Source: Whitmania pigra (Eukaryota; Annelida; Clitellata; Hirudinida; Haemopidae). Taken from it: a DNA stretch of 64,000 nucleotides. The notes beneath the pieces were generated by a model that ran no database searches, had not been told where the DNA came from, and saw only the letters and a program-made list of their open reading frames with translations. The stretch covers positions 137,501 through 201,500 of the forward strand of contig JAJTWR010000051.1 of NCBI GenBank assembly GCA_021613335.1, in the 5' to 3' direction. Position numbers and translations under genes: made by a program. Shown here in pieces: positions 58,226-64,000 of the stretch; positions within the stretch are counted from its first letter, which is position 1, and each line of letters starts with the position of its first letter.

Positions 58226-59653
58226 GTGGAACATAAGCATGCAGTATGGATTGAAAAGACAAAGTTTGCTTTTGAATACATAAAAGAAGTTGAATGGCAG
58301 GATTTTACGATTGATGAAATAAAAAAGGCCATAAAGCAAACCTCCAATTGGAAAGCTCCTGGAATTGACAAGTTGCAAAATTTCTGGGTCAAAAAATTGG
58401 ATGTCATGCACACTGCCTTAACATCAGCGTACAACAATATAATGAAAGATCCATTGCTTCTGCCACATTGGTTGGTGACTGGTATTACATTTTTGATTTC
58501 CAAAGGACAGGATACTAAAGACCCAAGAAACTATAGACCGATAGCGTGCCTACCAACAATGTTCAAAATCCTCACAAGTGCTTTAAACAATAGAATATAT
58601 GACCACTTCCACAAAAACGAATTATTTCCCCCAGAGCAAAAAGGTTGTAAAAGACTGTCAAGAGGCTGTAAAGATCAACTGCTATTAGATTTAGCAATCA
58701 CTCAATCAGCAAAGAAACAAAAGAAAGATTTGAACATGGTATGGATAGATTATAAAAAAGCATTCGACAGTCTCCCACATTCCTGGATAATAGAAGTATT
58801 AAAAATTTATAGAGTGTGTCCTACCATAACAGATTTCATTAAAAGCTCAATGGAAAAATGGAGAACAAAAATGTGCCTTCACCATGAGAAAGGACTAATA
58901 ATGACTGAGACAATAGCAATAAAAAGAGGAATCTTTCAAGGGGATTCACTTTCTGCACTCCTTTTCTGCATGGCTTTGTTCCCTCTCTCTCAACTCCTAA
59001 ACCAACAACAATTTGGATATAACATTGGATGTCAACGCATTACGCACCTATTATATATGGATGATTTGAAACTCTTCATGACAAACAAAGATCAGATGAA
59101 AGAAGCACTAATTATTGTTGAAAAATTCTCTTCTGATATTCAAATGACATTTGGACTGAGTAAATGTGCTGCTGTGGAAATTAAAAAAGGAAAAGTTGTC
59201 CTAGGCAATGGAATAGATATTGACTGCAACACTCACATAAGAAACCTTGATGCAGAGGAATCATACAAATATTTGGGAATGGAGGAGGTGGGGGGAATAA
59301 AGCAGGAGATGATGAAAGACAAAATCAAGAAAGAATACTATAAAAGAGTCAAACAGATTCTGAAGACTCAGTTAAATGCAAAAAACAAGATAACAGCAAT
59401 CAACAACCTTGCCATCCCCGTTATGAGCTATAGTTATGGCATACTTGAATGGCTCAGATCCGATCTACAAAAGATAGACAGGAGGACAAGGAAGTTACTT
59501 ACCTTGGCAGGTGCACATCATCCTAATGCTGATGTAGACAGACTGTACTTTGGACGATCAGAGGGAGGAAGAGGCCTTATTAGTATTGAAAATTCATTTG
59601 AAAAAAACAATGCTAAATCTGAAAACATACATCCAGGCAAACACACAAGATAG
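58226..59653 (+). pseudogene. Dong/R4-like reverse transcriptase
   Basis: 475 codons without a stop. Motifs in order: TSNWKAPGIDKLQNFWVKK; NYRPIACLPTMFKILTSAL; LNMVWIDYKKAFDSLPHSWI; KRGIFQGDSLSALLFCMALF; LLYMDDLKLF (catalytic YMDD); KYLGMEE; then the YGILEW and GGRGLISIE segments of the R4/Dong clade. Lack of an APE domain, together with the C-terminal HPN and GALG segments, places it in the restriction-like-endonuclease lineage. The tail continues in other frames to about 59875. Apart from frame breaks at its ends the RT core is intact. Confidence 0.88.
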
Positions 59654-60047
59654 ACTAGTGGGTTTGATCGAAAAAATGAAAAAATTCTTAAATATAAAGA
59701 TTTACAAATTGAAGTCAGTAGAATGTGGAAAGTTGAAGTCAAAACAATACCAGTCATCGTGGGAGCATTAGGAACAATTCCAGAAAACTACAGGAAAGAG
59801 CTGGAGCAGATCCCAGGAAGGCCGAACTAATATGAAATACAAAAGATTGCATTGAATGGAACTGCCCATATACTCAGAAAGATTCTGGGATGACATTTCA
59901 GTTAAACAAACGACAGAATTTTTGTTTTGTTTTGTTTCGACTTTATTTTTAGGATTTAAGATGACATGCATGCTAGTTTTGTGTGCCTGTGGACTCTTGT
60001 TGAGACCTGGCGTCATTGACTTTCCGACCGTTGCGTTGTGTTGAATT

Positions 60048-60053
60048 AATAAA

Positions 60054-60101
<48 letters not shown>

Positions 60102-60177
60102 TGTATTAATAATAATAATAATAATAATAATATAATAATAATAATATAATAATAATAATAATAATATAATAATAATA

Positions 60178-60235
<58 letters not shown>

Positions 60236-60238
60236 TGT
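60048..60238. repeat. (AAT)n microsatellite, 3' flank of the Dong/R4-like element
   Basis: About 190 bp of AAT with a few TATAAT slips, starting right at the presumed element 3' end (TTGAATTAATAAAAATAATA). Confidence 0.97.
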
Positions 60239-60239
60239 A

Positions 60240-60665
60240 TTAATTTATTTATTTATTTTATTTAACCGGTCGAAGGGCTAAACAGCCACTAATACGACCA
60301 GCCAAATGTTTGGCCTGAGAACAATAACATTGTGGTCACCGGTTGAAATGGGGCACCGCACTTCAATTGATGAGATAAACTGAGGATTATTTGAAAGCAC
60401 AAGATCAAGGATTTTATCATGACGTGTAACAGTTGTAACAAATTTATGGAACCCGCAGTCGTTGAAGAAATCCAAGAAAAGTCTGTAAATACTGTTGTTT
60501 GGTGCAGTATGGTAGGTCCAATTAAAGGCTGGGAGATTAAAATCACCACATAGACAGAGGGTGTATTTGGCTGAACAAAGGTGATATAAACATTTGATAC
60601 TTTCAGTAGCATAGTTTAGAGCCTTAGGGTCAAATCCTCCAGAACGGTAATAAACTATGATTCTA
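60240..60665 (-). mobile_element. LINE remnant: endonuclease fragment joined to 3' tail
   Basis: Minus-strand frames encode the AP-endonuclease end of a CR1/L2-like ORF2: YYRSGGFDPKALNYATES, LCLCGDFNLPAFNW, then FFNDCGFHKFV, TVTRHDKILDLVLSNNPQFI and STGDHNVIVL. The D-F-N and GDHN-type residues of the fold are visible; one frame change lies near 60470. Immediately after it come a short 3'-UTR-like stretch and an AAATAAAT tail (60245-60262). The reverse transcriptase is absent, so this is an internally deleted copy. Confidence 0.8.
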
Positions 60666-60830
60666 TAAGCAGTTACTGTAATTAATTACATTTTTTGGTA
60701 ATTTTTACTTGTAACAGTTACAAAAATTTTTTTTTACTTGTGCTTGTAATAAATTACTATTTTCGGTCATACTTTTAATTCGTTACCTTTTTGGCACAAG
60801 ACGTTACAAAGTAACATAAATAAAATTTTA
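60660..60830. repeat. GTAACTTTTACTT-type repeat, related to 50820-50975
   Basis: Rich in GTTACTGTAATTAATTAC, TTTTTACTTGTAAC and AAGTAAC words; similar in composition and word order to the right half of the hAT-like remnant at 50473-50975. Confidence 0.5.
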
Positions 60831-61271
60831 AATTAGTTTATTTAATTTTAAAACTTTATCAAAATTCTAGATTGTTATTCTTTGGTTCGTAAGAAAACCT
60901 TCTTCTTTCCGATCATCGCTCATTTGTTATTGTGGTTATCGCCGGTCGTTTTTGTTAAATCGGAAATTGTTGATTAGTCATACCGAAGCTTTTTTAATAT
61001 ATAATATTGTATACATATAATAATATAAGATTTAATATATCATAGTATGGATTCATTTGAAGCCAGTTTGAGTGTCGTTAGCGAAGATAAGAGGAACAAG
61101 CTTGATTTATTTATTTTATTTTATTTATTTATTTATTTGATTAAAGTCCGTTGCATAACTAAGATGATTTGGACTTGTTAGTTAGTGTTAGTTATTAAAA
61201 ATTAATAATATGTATTAGTGTAATAATAGGGATAAATAATAATAAGTTAAATAAAGTTTAGATAAAAATCA

Positions 61272-62498
61272 CTAAAGTAATTGATTCCGATTTTTGCAAA
61301 TCCATCTGTATATGATGTCCACACTCGCTGGATTGCTAAGCAAGAAACTCATATCAGATAGACTTGTATTGAGTCTGATTTCTCTCCTCAGGGCAGATTG
61401 GGCCGGACATTCCATGAGGAAATGCTGCACATTTTCATCTTCCTGAGGGCACGTCTTGCACTTTCCGTCTGGATGATGTTTTAAGAGAACTAGGTGTTGG
61501 TTCAGAGCACATTTTCCAACTCGGAGTCTGGAAATAAGGACCTCCTTTTTCCTTGAGGCACATTGGAACTTGCTCTTAGTCGACACAAGTTTCTCTATGG
61601 TCTTGTAATGCTGGCTTCGCGGGTCTTCGTCCCATCTGGCTTGCCACTGTTGGATGATGTTGCGTGCCACGGACCTTTCGACATCCTTGACAGACGCTGG
61701 GATCCAGCGGTCTATCTGATCCCTTGCAGTGGCGGCTTTTGCCAGAGCATCGGCCTTCTCATTGCCAGGGATTCCAACGTGAGCAGGAACCCAGACGAGC
61801 GTGACCTTTTTGCCGCTCTCCTGGGTATCTGAAATTAGAAACTGGGTTTTCTTAATGTCAGGGGCATCATTATTGCAATCCTTTAGTGCCTCTAAAGCAC
61901 TAAGCGAATCGCTCAGAACAACTATATCGAAGGTCTCCCCCTGATAGGAGTCCTTCACGTTAATCAGACAGTCCTCAATGGCTGCTGGTTCGACAGAACT
62001 TATGCAGCTGTGACTTGATGTCCTGAGGCTTTTCGTCGGGATGTGGATCCCTATTCCTGCCTTGTTGTCTGTCGTCTTCGAGGCATCCGTATAACAAAGG
62101 AGACTTCCCTGGAGATCCCATATCTTCTCCATTGCTACCAGCTTCCTCAGAGGGTCGTCGGATGCGAAGGAGAGATTCGAGGTGTCAATCACCGGTTTCC
62201 TCAGTCTCCAAGGAGAAATTGTGGGAGTTTCCTCTTCGATATCTCCTAGGATGTCTGCCAGAAGGAGGGACTCGACTTTCTCGTACGGGGTTGTCTCCCC
62301 TCGTTTCTTTATCTTGAAGTGGAGCCTAGCTTGAGACTTGGACTTTTTGCCGTCTGAAATGAAGTATTTAGATTTAACTGATTCATTTTTAATGGCAATA
62401 GACCTGAGGGCGTGGTTTGCCATGAGCTTCTTACGACGTAGGTCGAGGGGAAGCTCACCGCATTCCACCAGTAGAGACGAGGCACTTGTTCCCCTCAT
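61272..62498 (-). pseudogene. LINE RNase H and C-terminal domain
   Basis: 408 codons. RNase H catalytic carboxylates are present: LLCYTDASKT (Asp), VEPAAIEDCL (Glu), VVLSDSLSALEAL (Asp) and WVPAHVGIPGNEKADALAKA (His and Asp). The C-terminus has the knuckle CKTCPQEDENVQHFLMEC. The N-terminal part (MRGTSASSLLVECGELPL) is the usual RT-RNase H connection. It continues the RT ORF across the frameshift and stops. Confidence 0.9.
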
Positions 62499-62734
62499 GC
62501 CACCGCAACAGATCTTCAGCGCTTGGTATTAAAGCCTATCGTAGGTGTCCCTGATCTGTTTGCATCCCAGATCTACCACCTCGCAGCCATAGTCGAGGAC
62601 GGAGCGTATAGTGGCTCTGTAGACTTGTAGCTAAGTGGATTTGCTAGCACCCCATGAGCTTCCCGAGATAGCTCTCATTGCATTGAGTCTTTTCAAGCAA
62701 CGTGTCTTGACAGCCTCTGCGTGAGCAGACCAAC

Positions 62735-64000
62735 TTAGTCTAGGTCTAGGACGATTCCTAAGAAGGTGGCCGTTGGAGACAGAGGGATTTCTTCCTTTCC
62801 GATGCGAAGTCTGATGTTGGCCTCACTCCTCTTGACCCAGCTGCTTGTAAATAAAACTGCTTGTGATTTAGACGCAGATATCTTAAAACCATTAGCAGAT
62901 AAAAACTTAGCCGTAGTGTCAAGCTGCTTTTGCATGCGTGTTGTCATTGCTTTTGAGGACGTCCCGGTCGTCCATAGAGCAATGTCATCGGCATACTTGG
63001 ACAGCTCGACCCTTTTCTGTGGGTTTGGAATTGCATTCATCATGATGATAAATAAAAGAGGACTGAGGACGCTGCCTTGTGGAGTGCCGTTTTCTAATAC
63101 GACTGGTTCGGAGAGAGCTGATCCAACCCTCACTTGAATACATCTATTCTGGAGGAAGTTGTGGATCCATTCCAGTGGTTTGCCCCTGACACCCATCTCG
63201 GAAAGTTGTCCTATGATCCCCTCTCTCCAAACCATGTCGAAAGCTTTTTCCAGGTCTAAGAAGACTCCAAGAGTCATCTGCTTCTTGGATGAGGCAATAT
63301 CTTGCGTTAGTCTGACTATGTGGTCCACACAGCCTCGGCCTTTTCTGAAACCAGCTTGGTACTGGTTCAACAGGTTTTTGCTCTCTAGGAACCATCTGAG
63401 TCTCGTGGCAATCACCCGCTCCAGAAGTTTGCAAAGAGTGGACGTCAGCGAGATGGGGCGGTAAGAGGAAGGCAACTCGGGGGGCTTCCCTTTCTTTGGG
63501 ATTGGGACGACTATAGCTCTCTTCCATGAACCAGGGACCATTCCGGATAACCAGGATTGGTTGAAGAGAGCTACGATCCCTTTGAGACTTGCGGTTGGGA
63601 GCCTTCCTAGCATCTCGTAGTGGATGTCATCAGGTCTCGGAGATGAATTCCCACATTTACTTAGTGCATCAATAACTTCGGAAATGTTGATGGGATCCGA
63701 GAGGGGCGAGTCCTTTGGGGCGAAAAGTTCAGCTTCCTTAGCTATCTTACGTTGCGGGCAGGCAGCTTGTCCAGTGTGGTGGCTGGTGCTCTCGCATGTC
63801 GCGCAGCGTCGCTCGATCTCCTTATTTGGGCACTCTTTCAGAGAGTGCTCTCCCAGGCATCTGGGACACTTTATCTTACCAGTGCAATTTGCGGCTATGT
63901 GACCATAGCCATTGCACTGATAGCACCTTATTGGCTCCCTTATATAAGGTCTGACCTTAAAACTAAGGTAGCCAATCTTCACTTTCTCAGGGACCTTACC
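62735..64000 (-). pseudogene. LINE zinc-knuckle and reverse transcriptase ORF (partial)
   Basis: Open to the window edge. Three zinc knuckles come first: CYQCNGYGHIAANC, CPRCLGEHSLKEC and CATCESTSHHTGQAAC. Only about 25 residues later the RT begins (SSPRPDDIHYEML, SYRPISLTSTLCKLLERVI, AGFRKGRGCVDHI, LGVFLDLEKAFDMVW, GTPQGSVLSPLLF, KYADDIALW with the catalytic YADD). The endonuclease domain expected between gag and RT is missing, in frame. The stop at 62735 results from a frameshift before the connection region. Confidence 0.9.

Larger units (their letters stand above)
56716..60047 (+). mobile_element. Dong/R4-type non-LTR retrotransposon inside AAT repeats
   Basis: Element lying between two AAT microsatellites (56232-56715 and 60048-60235). 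In order it contains an ORF1-like segment, a Dong/R4 N-terminal domain, a reverse transcriptase with YMDD, and the C-terminal region of the restriction-like-endonuclease class (MWKVEVKTIPVIVGALGTIP, KIALNGTAHILRKILG). Several frame breaks (near 56930, 57290, 58080, 58180 and 59640) mean this copy is dead. Dong-clade elements are known for insertion next to TAA repeats, which fits the flanks. Confidence 0.85.
61101..64000 (-). mobile_element. RNase-H-bearing non-LTR retrotransposon (5' end beyond window)
   Basis: Order on the minus strand: three CCHC zinc knuckles, reverse transcriptase, connection region, RNase H, C-terminal zinc-binding segment, 3' UTR, and an AAATAAAT tail at 61101-61141. 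RNase H plus zinc knuckles is typical of the I/Nimb-like group. The coding region is clearly richer in G+C than the host DNA. One frameshift (near 62735) and two stop codons (near 62630 and 62530) show that this copy is inactive. No endonuclease domain lies between the knuckles and the RT. Confidence 0.88.

Noticed and set aside
1..64000. CRISPR arrays, bacterial operons, phage or defence islands
   Set aside because: The sequence is eukaryotic throughout; the regular repeats are satellites and microsatellites without spacer-repeat structure or cas-like genes.

Overview
This is metazoan nuclear DNA: AT-rich, with intron-rich genes using GT-AG splice sites, many non-LTR retrotransposon fragments and long AAT microsatellites. 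The gene set (GLYR1, ubinuclein, COA5, a retinol-dehydrogenase-like SDR, Melted/VEPH1, a Zyg-11-like LRR protein and secreted PAN/fucolectin/C-type-lectin proteins) suggests an invertebrate bilaterian. A spiralian is my guess, but the species cannot be named from sequence alone. I built the exon models by hand from ORFs, splice sites, reading phase and remembered family features; no search was run.

Left part (1-28322), conserved genes: GLYR1/NPAC (minus, 13 exons, last exon cut by the window edge) lies head-to-head with ubinuclein (plus, 12 exons) across about 0.7 kb. Ubinuclein converges on the small mitochondrial gene COA5 (minus, 3 exons). An SDR of the RDH11-14 type follows (minus, 7 exons); its Ser/Tyr/Lys active-site residues appear to be replaced. 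VEPH1/Melted (plus, 11 exons) carries tandem satellites and a LINE 3' end in its introns.

Middle part (28323-48960), secreted lectin cluster: two intact tandem genes encode signal peptide + PAN/Apple-like + fucolectin-type (F5/8C) domains. Two decayed relatives (about 37 kb and 48 kb) lie nearby. A separate gene (39581-40995) joins a PAN domain to a C-type lectin domain, and an isolated PAN-like terminal exon lies at 45.5 kb. The spacers are AT-rich and hold dispersed repeats.

Right part (48960-64000), repeat-dominated: a 1.4-kb AAT-to-CCT compound microsatellite, a hAT-like remnant, a 12-exon Zyg-11-like gene (51135-54465), a CR1-like reverse transcriptase fragment, a Dong/R4-type retrotransposon lying inside an AAT microsatellite, an endonuclease-only LINE remnant, and a GC-richer RNase-H-bearing LINE running off the right edge. 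In that last element the zinc knuckles are joined straight to the reverse transcriptase, with no endonuclease between them.

The most interesting points are the PAN-lectin cluster with its birth-and-death copies, the SDR with a lost active site, the Dong-type element in AAT repeats together with a shared ~65-bp block at the edge of two AAT tracts, and the endonuclease-less CCHC-RT fusion.
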